This document shows, one piece after another, positions 15,196 to 23,868 of a stretch of DNA of 42,076 bases. A program made the translations under genes and the position numbers. The notes beneath the pieces were generated by a model. It saw only the letters and a list, made by a program, of their open reading frames with translations, made no database searches and was not told the DNA's origin. The stretch is from Deltaproteobacteria bacterium (lineage in GTDB: Bacteria > CG2-30-53-67), in assembly GCA_013151235.1 (NCBI GenBank), contig JAADIO010000041.1:1-42076 (forward strand). Reading direction: 5' to 3'. Numbering within the stretch: the stretch's first letter is position 1; the number at the start of each line of letters is the position of its first letter.

Positions 15196-16319
15196 GAGGC
15201 CAGGATCTCCTCGTAGAGCAACTCGACCCTGCGTGCATGTTCCCGGAGGCTGAAATATTCCCGGACACGCTCCCTGCCCTTCTCTCCCATACGTAACCGC
15301 AAGGCAGGATCGTCCGCAAGTTTCCGCATCGCATCCGCCAGGGCATCGACATCCCCGAAGGGGACGAGCAGTCCCGTCACGCCATCTTCCACGATCTCAG
15401 GAACCGCATCGACGGCAAAGGCCACGACCGGTTTTCCGCAGGCCATCGCCTCGATGAGGACACGGCCGAAGGCCTCCGTCCGGGAGGGGAGGGCCAGTAT
15501 GTCAACGGAAGACATGACGCCGGGGATATCTTCCCGGTAACCGGCAAAGGTCACGGTACCGGACAATCCCAGACGGGCCGCCTGCCTTTCCAGATCCTTA
15601 CGATAGGGCGTCCGCTCTCCCACGATCAGAAGATGGAGACCGGCACCATCCTCACGTGCCTTCCTGAGCGCCCGGATCAGCTTGTCTCCCCCCTTGTCCG
15701 GCTCGATCCGTCCGATCAGCCCTATGACAACCTTTCCCGGCAGCCCGGAATCAGCCCGTTTCTCCGCCCGCCCGCCTGATTCATAGAGATTCGGGTCGAG
15801 CCCGTTATAGACGACCGTGACCTTCCGGCCTCGATCCCAGGGGAACCGGCCCGCCACGGCACGGGATATGGCAATTACGCGGGACGCCAGGGCATAGAGA
15901 AAACGGTCGTAGACCGGCTCCCTGGACGCGATCCGGACGTGCCAGACGAGGGGAATCCCCGAACACCGGGCGGCAAGCCCTGCATAGAAGGTCGAACGTG
16001 ATGCGTTCGTATGGACTATATCCACGCCTTCTTCCCGCATGACCCGGACCAGGCGCCGGACAACCCCCGCCGCCTTCAGAATATCAAGCCCGCGTAACGT
16101 GCCGAAGGGGATAATCCTGTATGGAACGGCCAGCCGGTCCAAATGCCCGGCAAGCTTCCCGGGCTCCGGAAGAACAACCATCGGGGCGAAACGCGTGCGG
16201 TCAATCCGTTGCAACAGCACGAGGAGGCTCTGTTGCCCCCCACCCGCCATCTCAGCCGTATGCTCCACGAAAAGGATTTTCTTTTTTTCAGGAGGGACAT
16301 CCCCCATTATTTTCTCCAT
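15192..16319 (-). CDS. Family 4 glycosyltransferase
   Basis: This GT4 enzyme of about 375 residues has ILFVEHTAEMAGGGQQSLL at the N-terminus, VDIVHTNASRSTFYAGLAAR in the acceptor domain, IGLIGRIEPDKGGDKLI and the donor-binding motif RTEAFGRVLIEAMACGKPVVAF. I chose the ATG at 16319, with AAGG seven bases upstream. A TTG at 16343, two bases after the upstream stop, is the longest alternative but lacks a ribosome site. It probably adds one sugar of the repeat unit on the inner face of the membrane. The donor is unknown. Confidence 0.88.
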   Translation of the reverse strand: MEKIMGDVPPEKKKILFVEHTAEMAGGGQQSLLVLLQRIDRTRFAPMVVLPEPGKLAGHLDRLAVPYRIIPFGTLRGLDILKAAGVVRRLVRVMREEGVDIVHTNASRSTFYAGLAARCSGIPLVWHVRIASREPVYDRFLYALASRVIAISRAVAGRFPWDRGRKVTVVYNGLDPNLYESGGRAEKRADSGLPGKVVIGLIGRIEPDKGGDKLIRALRKAREDGAGLHLLIVGERTPYRKDLERQAARLGLSGTVTFAGYREDIPGVMSSVDILALPSRTEAFGRVLIEAMACGKPVVAFAVDAVPEIVEDGVTGLLVPFGDVDALADAMRKLADDPALRLRMGEKGRERVREYFSLREHARRVELLYEEILAS

Positions 16320-16345
16320 AGTACAACCTTTCGGGAACAACAAAT

Positions 16346-17512
16346 TCAGGCTGCAATGATCCGGTTGAGGCGTGATGCGATTCGGCTCCAGGTATACTCC
16401 GAATAGACTCGCTCCCTGCCTTGCCGGCCCAACTGTCGTCGGAAAGTGTTTTCCTTCAAAAGAAACCGTATGGCCCCCGAAAGCGACTCGATATCATCCG
16501 GCGTGACGAGCAGGCCGGTTTCCTCATGTACGACGGCATCCTGAATCCCGCCGGAACGAGACCCGATGACGGCTTTCCCCATGGCGTTCGCTTCCAGATA
16601 GACAATCCCGAACCCCTCCACGTCCCCGTCTTCCTCGATTTCCACCGGGGTCAGCACAAAGAGATCGCACAAGGAATAATAGGCGGGAAGAGATTGTTCT
16701 TCTACAAACCCGGCAAAGATGACCCGGTCTTCGATCCGGAGATCTTTGACCAGGGTTTCCAATCGGCTTCTTTCCGGTCCCTCTCCAACGATGAGATAGA
16801 CCAGTTCCGGGAACTCCGGGGAGAGTTTTTTTACCGCACCGATCACCGTATCATGCCCTTTCCGCTTGACCAGTCTGGAAACCGTCAGGAGAACCGTTTT
16901 GTTACGGATTCCAAGCTGAGCCGCCAGCCGGGACGGGTCCGTATCCGCCGCCCATTTTTCCGGATGGATCCCGTTGGGAACGACAGTGATCCGCTCTCCC
17001 GATATCCCCAATCCCCGAATCGCCTCCGCGGTAAAACGGCTCACCGGCAATATCCCGTCGGCGCGCTGAAAGACCCGAATCATCCAGCGTTTGAAAAATT
17101 TGCTCCGCTGAGGTTCAAGAACATCCAGTCCGTGGGCAAAGACAAAATAGCGAACCCTCAGGAGATGAGACAACAGAAAGGAGACGATCCCGCAAGGGGA
17201 CCAGGTGTTATTCACGACAATCCGGATTCCGTGCCGAACCAGGATGTACACGGCAAAGAGGGTGATCACGACAATATTGCCGATCAAAGAATCCCGCAAC
17301 GGGTATCGGTAGACTCTTTTCCCTTGCAAATCCGGAACATCCCGGTCCATGCCGGGTACGTTCGGAGCGAGTACATAGACCTCGCCCCCTTGTTCCGTAA
17401 GCCCGGCAACGATCCCGAGGGCGTGCTCCGACATCCCCCCCGACATCGGCGGAAAATCAACCGTCACCATCAGGACCCGCTTAGGGTGATTCTGTTGTCT
17501 TCGCAACGGCAT
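16346..17512 (-). CDS. Family 4 glycosyltransferase
   Basis: This GT4 enzyme of about 388 residues has VLMVTVDFPPMSGGMSEHA (a PimA/PimB-like start), GILPVSRFTAEAI, LLTVSRLVKRKGHDTVI and EDGDVEGFGIVYLEANAMGKAVIG with the E-x7-E donor motif. A hydrophobic segment in the first domain (NIVVITLFAVYILV) may sit at the membrane. The start is the ATG at 17512, preceded by AAGGA at six bases. A GTG at 17554 overlaps the upstream stop as GTGA but has no clear ribosome site. It is part of the continuous minus-strand run. Confidence 0.88.
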   Translation of the reverse strand: MPLRRQQNHPKRVLMVTVDFPPMSGGMSEHALGIVAGLTEQGGEVYVLAPNVPGMDRDVPDLQGKRVYRYPLRDSLIGNIVVITLFAVYILVRHGIRIVVNNTWSPCGIVSFLLSHLLRVRYFVFAHGLDVLEPQRSKFFKRWMIRVFQRADGILPVSRFTAEAIRGLGISGERITVVPNGIHPEKWAADTDPSRLAAQLGIRNKTVLLTVSRLVKRKGHDTVIGAVKKLSPEFPELVYLIVGEGPERSRLETLVKDLRIEDRVIFAGFVEEQSLPAYYSLCDLFVLTPVEIEEDGDVEGFGIVYLEANAMGKAVIGSRSGGIQDAVVHEETGLLVTPDDIESLSGAIRFLLKENTFRRQLGRQGRERVYSEYTWSRIASRLNRIIAA

Positions 17513-17550
17513 TTCAAATCCTTTTTCCTTGAAGGTCCCTTTTCTTTTCG

Positions 17551-18528
17551 TCACATCCGAACGATGGAAAAGAGTTCCTTGATTCGGTCTTCATAGGTAT
17601 TCCCGGTCTGGATCTTCCGGAAACCTCTCTCACGGATGGTTTCCCGATCGTCAGGGTGCTCCAGGTAATAATGTATCTTTTGCCGAAGATCCTTTGCATC
17701 CCGATAGCAGATGACTTCGTCTTCCGGTTTCAGATATTTGGAAATTTCCTTCTTTTCATCCACGATCTGAAATCCGCCGCAACCGGCGATATCAAAAAAA
17801 CGCTGGTTCACCCCTTCAATGTCATCGTAATGATGAAGGTTCAGGTTGATTCGTGAAGCGTTAATGACACGGGTATGATCCATCCCCCGGACATCATGCC
17901 CCGTACAATGTCGCCGCATCGGGTCCTCCCCGGAAAGAGTCCGCCATCCGTCTCCCCAGATTTTCAGATCCACGTCGATAAGTCCGCTGAAGTAGGTTTT
18001 TCGAAAGGGATACATGGACCCGATAAAACCGACATCAGCCCCAAAACGTTCCCTCTCCCCCGGCGATAACGCAAGCCGCTTCTGGATCTCCACATCATAG
18101 GCGTGGGCCAGATAATAGACATTGTTCCACCCTGCATTACGGAGCGTACGATTCCAGTAGGGGTTCTTGGTAAAGAAATAATCATAAACCGCGAGGGCAC
18201 CCGCAACGCACGGATAAGCCATCGGCCGTGGATCGGGGAACCAGTTGATCAATGAACACCCTGCAATGCTCCGCGCCGCACGCAGTGTCTCCGGATAAAT
18301 CAATTCCCCTTTTTGCACAAAGATCAGATCCGGCGCCTGATCCTTCACGACGTTCAGCAGACGGCTGTTCATCCTTCGCACAAGGAGTGATCGCAAACCC
18401 GGCGCACGGAGTCTTACCCCCTTTCGGTAATCGAAAACATGAACCTCATGCCCGCACCGTTTCAGCGCTTGTGCCGTGGACCATCCAAAGGAACTGTAGA
18501 AATGCACCGCAACAAGCAATATCTTCAT
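17551..18528 (-). CDS. CgeB-like glycosyltransferase (GT-B)
   Basis: This 325-residue protein begins MKILLVAVHFYSSFGWSTA and has a C-terminal glycosyl-transferase-1-type domain (INASRINLNLHHYDDIEGVNQRFFDIAGCGGFQIVDEKKEISKYL, then YYLEHPDDRETIRERG), as in the CgeB/DUF3880 group seen in spore-coat and surface glycan loci. The start at 18528 overlaps the acyltransferase stop as ATGA, which favours this ATG over the longer option at 18561. Its likely role is addition of a repeat-unit or decorating sugar. Confidence 0.82.
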   Translation of the reverse strand: MKILLVAVHFYSSFGWSTAQALKRCGHEVHVFDYRKGVRLRAPGLRSLLVRRMNSRLLNVVKDQAPDLIFVQKGELIYPETLRAARSIAGCSLINWFPDPRPMAYPCVAGALAVYDYFFTKNPYWNRTLRNAGWNNVYYLAHAYDVEIQKRLALSPGERERFGADVGFIGSMYPFRKTYFSGLIDVDLKIWGDGWRTLSGEDPMRRHCTGHDVRGMDHTRVINASRINLNLHHYDDIEGVNQRFFDIAGCGGFQIVDEKKEISKYLKPEDEVICYRDAKDLRQKIHYYLEHPDDRETIRERGFRKIQTGNTYEDRIKELFSIVRM

Positions 18529-19202
18529 TGAGCTTCCGCCTGATTCTCTTGAGGAACCCAATCATGGGACCGGTCGTCCGTGCCGGTTGCTCCGATCCGA
18601 CGGATGATCTTCGCCGGATTACCGCCCACAAAACTCATCGAAGGGACATCCTTTGTCACCACGGCACCCGCCCCGACCACCGCACCGTCACCAATGGTCA
18701 CCCCGGCCAGCACCATCGCATTCGATGCAATCCATACCCCTTTGCCGATCGTAATCGGCCGACAACGAACGACACGCCTCCTGTCTGCATCGAGACATTC
18801 CATATCATGATAGGGTGTGAGAAGCCGGACGTTGTGTCCGAAGAAAGAATGCGGTCCGATGGTGATCGTCGCCGAGTCATCACAGAAGGTGTTCTGAAGG
18901 GCAACGTGATCCCCCACGATCATGTTCCCCCACAAGAAGCGGAACCCCCGGGCAATCGTTACCTCCCGGCCGACATGAATATTGCGTCTTCGAAAACGGT
19001 GGGACATTGGATAAGTGAGCAATCTTCGAATCCACCCGGATAGTTTCACCCACACCGGCCTTTTGCCGGTGAACGATCGTAACCGGTGCGGACCGAAGCG
19101 TTGGCCGCAACTCCGGCAGATCCGGTCATCCCTTTCGTATTCTTCCATAGGAACCATTTTCGTACTTCCACATACAGGGCAACGATCCATCGTTTTCCTC
19201 AT
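18525..19202 (-). CDS. Left-handed beta-helix acyltransferase with N-terminal zinc ribbon
   Basis: This protein of about 225 residues begins with a small two-CxxC zinc ribbon (CPVCGS ... CRSCGQ, within the first 35 residues). A basic hydrophobic linker follows, then hexapeptide repeats typical of CysE/LacA/NodL-type acyltransferases (NIHVGREVTIARG, MIVGDHVAL, ATITIGPHSFFGHNVRLLTPYHD, VWIASNAMVLAGVTIGDGAVVGAGAVVTKDVP, FVGGNPAKIIRR). It should transfer an acetyl or similar group to a sugar of the polymer; H128-type chemistry of the family is compatible with the TPYHD segment. The start at 19202 overlaps the flippase stop as ATGA. The zinc ribbon in front is unusual for this family. Confidence 0.85.
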   Translation of the reverse strand: MRKTMDRCPVCGSTKMVPMEEYERDDRICRSCGQRFGPHRLRSFTGKRPVWVKLSGWIRRLLTYPMSHRFRRRNIHVGREVTIARGFRFLWGNMIVGDHVALQNTFCDDSATITIGPHSFFGHNVRLLTPYHDMECLDADRRRVVRCRPITIGKGVWIASNAMVLAGVTIGDGAVVGAGAVVTKDVPSMSFVGGNPAKIIRRIGATGTDDRSHDWVPQENQAEAQ

Positions 19203-20644
19203 ACACCGGGGGTCGAAACTTTCGCCGGCAGTAATTGCTGAAGGATGTTCCAATCTTCCCGGTCAAAGGTTCGGAGAAACAGGAGAACAATGACATAAAC
19301 CGTGATTCCAAAAGGGATGGACAACAACAGGCTGTATTCACGAACACCATAAACGGCCATTCCCATCATACTGCTCCCGAGGATCGCCCGGAGCATGAAG
19401 GAGGAAATCTTCGGCACATAAACGTACTGCCGCACGGCCTTGTACGTGAGCGTCACCAGAATCACCTCCGTCAAAACGGTTGCCACACTGGCTCCTATAA
19501 ACCCGTAAAAGGGGATCAGGATCAGGTTCATGACAACATTGACCGCCGCACAGATCACCATATTATAGGTTGTGCAAAGTTGCCGGTTGGCGGAATTCAG
19601 GAGATTCCCGAACATCGCCGTCACAAAAGACAAGGCCAGGGTCCAGCTCAGGATCTTCAGGGCCGATGCCGATGCCGCATAGTCGGCCCCGTAGAGCATA
19701 CCGATAATCGGTTCCGCCAGCACCGCCAGTCCGGTCGCCATGGGGAACCCGATGAGAACGGAGTACTTCAGGGACCGTTCAAAAACTTTCTTCATTTTGT
19801 TCCTGTCCGTCTCGAAATATCTCGCGGTCATCGGGAAGAGGGCCTGGCTCAGCGCACCGGGGAGAAACATCAGGACTAGAACAATGTTATACGCCGCATT
19901 ATAATAACCGACCACGGCCATACCGATCATCTTGGAGAGCATCACGGAATCGACGCGGGCAAAGATACGTACGAAAACACTCCCCATTCCGAACGAACAG
20001 CCCTCCCGGACAATTCTCCACCATTGATTGAGATGGAAGCGGAAAAAGATGATTGTAAACCGGGCCCTCAGGATATAAAAGGTCAACACGAAGTGAATCA
20101 CATTGGCCGCCAGTACGGAAAAACAGAGGCCCACAACCCCATAACCGCTCATCAGAACAATGAGCCCGAAGGTGAGGACCAGTACACTACGCAGGACAGA
20201 GAGGATGGAACCGTATTCCATTCGTTCAAACCCCTGGAATACGGAAACCATGAGACCGCTGAAGGAATGAATCAGGTAGGCGGCTCCGAGGATGTAAACG
20301 ATCCAACGAACTTCCGATCCATATCCGAGGAGCCGGGTAATGAATACGATGACCCCCAAGGTCAGCACGGTATAGACCAGTTTCAACGCAAAGAAATCGG
20401 TCAAAATGGACGAGAGTCCTTCCCGGTCTCTGGCAACATCACGAATCAACAATTTCGTCAGACCGAGATCCGCCCAGACCACCAGGATTTCCAGCAGCGC
20501 TTTCGCAAAGGCGTATTTTCCAAAATCGACGGCCCCGAGTTTTCGAGCCACGTATATAACGAGGACAAAGGAAAGCAGATTGATCAGAAGGATTTCCGCG
20601 GAGAGAAAGGAGGTATTTTTCGCAACGCGTCTTAAGGTACCCAT
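19199..20644 (-). CDS. Wzx-type polysaccharide flippase
   Basis: This 481-residue membrane protein of the MOP/MATE-like oligosaccharide flippase family has about 12-14 hydrophobic helices. It starts MGTLRRVAKNTSFLSAEILL and contains YVARKLGAVDFGKYAFA and the VFQGFERMEYGSI segment typical of repeat-unit translocases. It would move the undecaprenyl-linked repeat unit across the inner membrane for periplasmic polymerisation. The ATG at 20644 is one base after the carbamoyltransferase stop; the longer frame to 20752 would overlap that gene by more than 100 bases. Confidence 0.9.
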   Translation of the reverse strand: MGTLRRVAKNTSFLSAEILLINLLSFVLVIYVARKLGAVDFGKYAFAKALLEILVVWADLGLTKLLIRDVARDREGLSSILTDFFALKLVYTVLTLGVIVFITRLLGYGSEVRWIVYILGAAYLIHSFSGLMVSVFQGFERMEYGSILSVLRSVLVLTFGLIVLMSGYGVVGLCFSVLAANVIHFVLTFYILRARFTIIFFRFHLNQWWRIVREGCSFGMGSVFVRIFARVDSVMLSKMIGMAVVGYYNAAYNIVLVLMFLPGALSQALFPMTARYFETDRNKMKKVFERSLKYSVLIGFPMATGLAVLAEPIIGMLYGADYAASASALKILSWTLALSFVTAMFGNLLNSANRQLCTTYNMVICAAVNVVMNLILIPFYGFIGASVATVLTEVILVTLTYKAVRQYVYVPKISSFMLRAILGSSMMGMAVYGVREYSLLLSIPFGITVYVIVLLFLRTFDREDWNILQQLLPAKVSTPGV

Positions 20645-20645
20645 A

Positions 20646-22355
20646 TCACGACCGGCTCTCCACAATATGGTTTCCCAGCACCAGAACGTCAACGCTGCCG
20701 GCAAGATAGGATCGGATCGCGTCTTCCGGGGAACAGACAATGGGTTCCTCATGCATGTTGAAGCTGGTGTTGATCACAAGAGGCAGTCCGGTGATCCTTT
20801 TGTATTCTGAAATCAACGAATGATATTTCGGGTTGTCCTGCTGCCGGACAACCTGAGGACGGGCCGTACGATCGATATGAGCAACTGCGGGGGCCGTTTC
20901 AACCTTGGAGTCTTTTACATCATAGGTCATGGTCATGAACCTTCCGGCCACATCCGAAGAGGACCATCCCGAATAATATTCTCCGGCATCCTCTTCCAGG
21001 ATGCTCGGGGCAAAAGGCATGAACTCCGTTCGCTTCAGTCTATCATTCAACCAGTCGTTAATCGATTTATCCGTCGGATCCGCAAGAATCGAACGGTTGC
21101 CGAGAGCACGAGGGCCGAATTCCATTCTTCCGGAGAAACGCCCGATAATTTTTTTCTCTTTCAGCAATTCCGCGGTTCTCCTTTCAGGATGTTCCTCATA
21201 TCGATATCGAAGTTGATGTTTTTCAAGCGCCTTGCGGATCTCTTCATCGGTGAACTCCGGGCCGAAATAAACATTCGGCTGGAAGACGGGAAGAGCTCTT
21301 TCCCCTTGACGCAGGGACTCCCGGGCCCAGGCGTTCATCGCAGCACCGAGAGCGAGTCCACTGTCCGACATGGCCGGCTGGACATAGACCCCGTCCACAC
21401 AGTCCAGCTCACGGATTCTCTGGTTCACCTTGACATTGCCGAAAACACCGCCGGAGAGCACGACATTTCGGATCCCGGTCATTTCTACGGCATCCCGAAC
21501 CATATGGGTCACCGTATCTTCCGTCAGTTGTTGAAGCGCCGCGGCGACATCCGCTTTTTGCACTTCATCGAGCAAATCGTCTACAACGGGGATTTCCCAA
21601 TGGTCATAATCTCTTGCCTTGAAAAGGCGGGGAATGTATTCGGAAAAAAAATCATGGCGCCGATCATCATATCGATTGATACGCTTGAACTTTTCATAAC
21701 AGGTCCCGGCATCCCCATAAGCCGCCAGCCCCGTGATTTTTCCTTCATGACGGGACGGCTTAAACCCGAAATGTTTTGTAATAAAGGTATAGAGAATCCC
21801 GGGGGAATAATACCCGTTGAATTCACGAATCTTTTTCAGGCCCCCCTGACGCCCCGCACTCACGGAACCACAGATAGATGAATCACCAATCCCGTCAAGG
21901 GTAATGACGGTCGCATCCTCCCAGGGGCCGGTATAATAGGCGCTCGACGCATGCGCCTCGTGATGATCAACTTCGAAAATCCGTATCCCCTTCAGGAAGT
22001 CCGGCACAACTCTTTTGATCTTTTTTGCGGTCAATAGTGCGTAGAGTATGCGGTTCGGCATGAGGACGCCGGTCTCCCGGTAGGTCTTATAGACATATTG
22101 CAGCATCTTCCGGGATCGGGCAATCGGAGACAAACCGGCCAGCGCAATCACATCGATCTTTTCCACTGCGATCTTCGAGATCCGCAAAACCTCTTTGATG
22201 GAGAGTACCGGGAAAGCACCTTCACACTTTTTCCGCGTCAACCTTTCCTCTGAGACCGCGGCAACCACTTTCCCATCTTTCACCAGGGCCGCACCGCTGT
22301 CATGTGCCTGGGCGGGGCTATCTGCTGAATATCCCCAAATTCCCAACGTGATCAT
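20646..22355 (-). CDS. NodU/TobZ-family O-carbamoyltransferase
   Basis: This 569-residue protein has the two-domain carbamoyltransferase arrangement. A Kae1-like N-terminal part shows AHDSGAALV, EERLTRKK, DHHEAHASSAYY (metal-binding His residues) and TLDGIGD. It continues with LSGGVFGNVKVN and a C-terminal YrdC-like-partner domain with GRMEFGPRALGNRSILADP. These enzymes move the carbamoyl group of carbamoyl phosphate, through an adenylate, to a hydroxyl of a sugar, so a carbamoylated polymer is predicted. The ATG at 22355 has GGAGGG seven bases upstream and overlaps the 3' end of the polymerase gene by 38 bases. Confidence 0.9.
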   Translation of the reverse strand: MITLGIWGYSADSPAQAHDSGAALVKDGKVVAAVSEERLTRKKCEGAFPVLSIKEVLRISKIAVEKIDVIALAGLSPIARSRKMLQYVYKTYRETGVLMPNRILYALLTAKKIKRVVPDFLKGIRIFEVDHHEAHASSAYYTGPWEDATVITLDGIGDSSICGSVSAGRQGGLKKIREFNGYYSPGILYTFITKHFGFKPSRHEGKITGLAAYGDAGTCYEKFKRINRYDDRRHDFFSEYIPRLFKARDYDHWEIPVVDDLLDEVQKADVAAALQQLTEDTVTHMVRDAVEMTGIRNVVLSGGVFGNVKVNQRIRELDCVDGVYVQPAMSDSGLALGAAMNAWARESLRQGERALPVFQPNVYFGPEFTDEEIRKALEKHQLRYRYEEHPERRTAELLKEKKIIGRFSGRMEFGPRALGNRSILADPTDKSINDWLNDRLKRTEFMPFAPSILEEDAGEYYSGWSSSDVAGRFMTMTYDVKDSKVETAPAVAHIDRTARPQVVRQQDNPKYHSLISEYKRITGLPLVINTSFNMHEEPIVCSPEDAIRSYLAGSVDVLVLGNHIVESRS

Positions 22356-23730
22356 TTTGTGTCCCTCCGACGGAATTGTCCCGGTTTTCAGTGGAATTTT
22401 TTTCAATAAAAGATAACTGAATCACCAAGCCCACCAGAAACCAGAACGGCTCCATGATCCGGACAATGATGAACGTATTGGCCCCGATCGCATGAACAAA
22501 CATGGCCGAACATCCGGCCAGCATCCCCAGCGCCAACCCTTTGGAATAGTCGGACCGACTCTTGCGATAGGCCGACAGAACCTCCCGGAAGAGTACGAGA
22601 AAGAGATACAGGAGGGCAGCAAGCCCTACGAGCCCGAGTTCCACCAACGTCCTGAAATACTGACCGTCGATGAAACCGTATCCGGTGATGCCATAGCCGA
22701 AAAGGGGATGATGGACGAAATCTTTCAGACATTGTTTCCAGCTCTTGACACGGGCCGATGTGGATGGATCCAGCGTCACCCCTTCGACCTGAATCGAATA
22801 GCGCCGGTTTCTTTCAAAGGTATAATGAAACCGTTCCTTGGCACTTTTCGGCGCAAGCAGCGGCGTCAATGCAATTGCCAGTACCGTAAAATAGATCAGC
22901 ACAGTCCTCCGGCGGCTGAAAAAGAGGAAGGTCCCCACCATCGGAATCATGGCGATCCAGGAACTTCGGGAAAGGGTATAGATGAAAGGAATGGTAAAGA
23001 GTGCCGCCAGACCGAGATAAACGGCCTTTTTCTTCTGGGTCCGGACGGTCAGAAAAAACCCGCCGCAAAGGGAAATCAGCAGCAGAAGATATCCGCCGAG
23101 GGTGTTCGGTTCTCCGTTCGCTCCCTCGAAGGGGGCGGACACACGAACACCCGAAGGGATCTGCATCATCCCGTATATGGAAATAAGAACACCCGTGACG
23201 AGGATCGCTGTAACGAACCGGCGCATCTGCGCTTCATCCCTGACATAATTGACGACCAGGAAATAGACGACAAAGTATTCGAGGTACTTCAGAACATAGA
23301 AGAACCCGCTCAAGGGGCGCACCCGTCCGAAAAAAACGCCCAAGAGGGTGGAGAAGGCACAGATGGCGGCATAGAGAAAGAGGGCATGGTTGATCGGGGT
23401 CTTCCGGATCAGCCCCATCTCCTTGAAGAGCGCGGTCCGGGCAAACCAGGAGAGCCCGATAATCACGAGGAGAATATCCTCCACCCGAAGCACCACTTCA
23501 TGACCTGAGCTACCGGCGACCTTGATTTCCGGAGAAAGGAGCATGGAGAAAATCAAGAGATAGAGGGCCGCCTCGATCCTGAGAATCGAGATCACAACGA
23601 TGGCAAAACCGACCGCCATCTTGAGAGCCGTCGCCGTTTCAACCCGGGAGAGGGTTTGAGTCGTTACCACGGCCAGCAGGAAAAGAATAACGTAGAAGAG
23701 ATTGACTTTTGTCCGGTTCGACAGGATCAT
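22318..23730 (-). CDS. O-antigen ligase/Wzy-type polymerase
   Basis: This 470-residue membrane protein has about 11-12 hydrophobic helices and a large periplasmic loop near residues 300-365. The family segment HHPLFGYGITGYGFIDGQYFRTLVELG marks the Wzy_C/O-antigen ligase domain. In a locus with flippase, Wzc and Wza it most likely polymerises repeat units; a ligase role cannot be excluded. The gap to the Wzc gene (23731-23868) is 138 bases and holds only low-complexity GGGTTCAGGGTTCAAAGTTC-like sequence. Confidence 0.88.
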   Translation of the reverse strand: MILSNRTKVNLFYVILFLLAVVTTQTLSRVETATALKMAVGFAIVVISILRIEAALYLLIFSMLLSPEIKVAGSSGHEVVLRVEDILLVIIGLSWFARTALFKEMGLIRKTPINHALFLYAAICAFSTLLGVFFGRVRPLSGFFYVLKYLEYFVVYFLVVNYVRDEAQMRRFVTAILVTGVLISIYGMMQIPSGVRVSAPFEGANGEPNTLGGYLLLLISLCGGFFLTVRTQKKKAVYLGLAALFTIPFIYTLSRSSWIAMIPMVGTFLFFSRRRTVLIYFTVLAIALTPLLAPKSAKERFHYTFERNRRYSIQVEGVTLDPSTSARVKSWKQCLKDFVHHPLFGYGITGYGFIDGQYFRTLVELGLVGLAALLYLFLVLFREVLSAYRKSRSDYSKGLALGMLAGCSAMFVHAIGANTFIIVRIMEPFWFLVGLVIQLSFIEKNSTENRDNSVGGTQNDHVGNLGIFSR

Positions 23731-23868
23731 GGCAACAGATACTCTGAGGGTTCAGGGTTCAAAGTTCGGAAGAGAACGGGCAGGAGACTGCGGGATGCGG
23801 CCGGCTTGCGGTAGTCGGAACGGCAGAGCCGCCGCAATACCTCGAATGCAATCATCCGGAATAAACAT

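Noticed and set aside
13921-15216. Plus-strand open frame of 431 codons
   Set aside because: Overlaps the end of the nucleotidyltransferase and lies antisense to the second GT9 gene; no motif.
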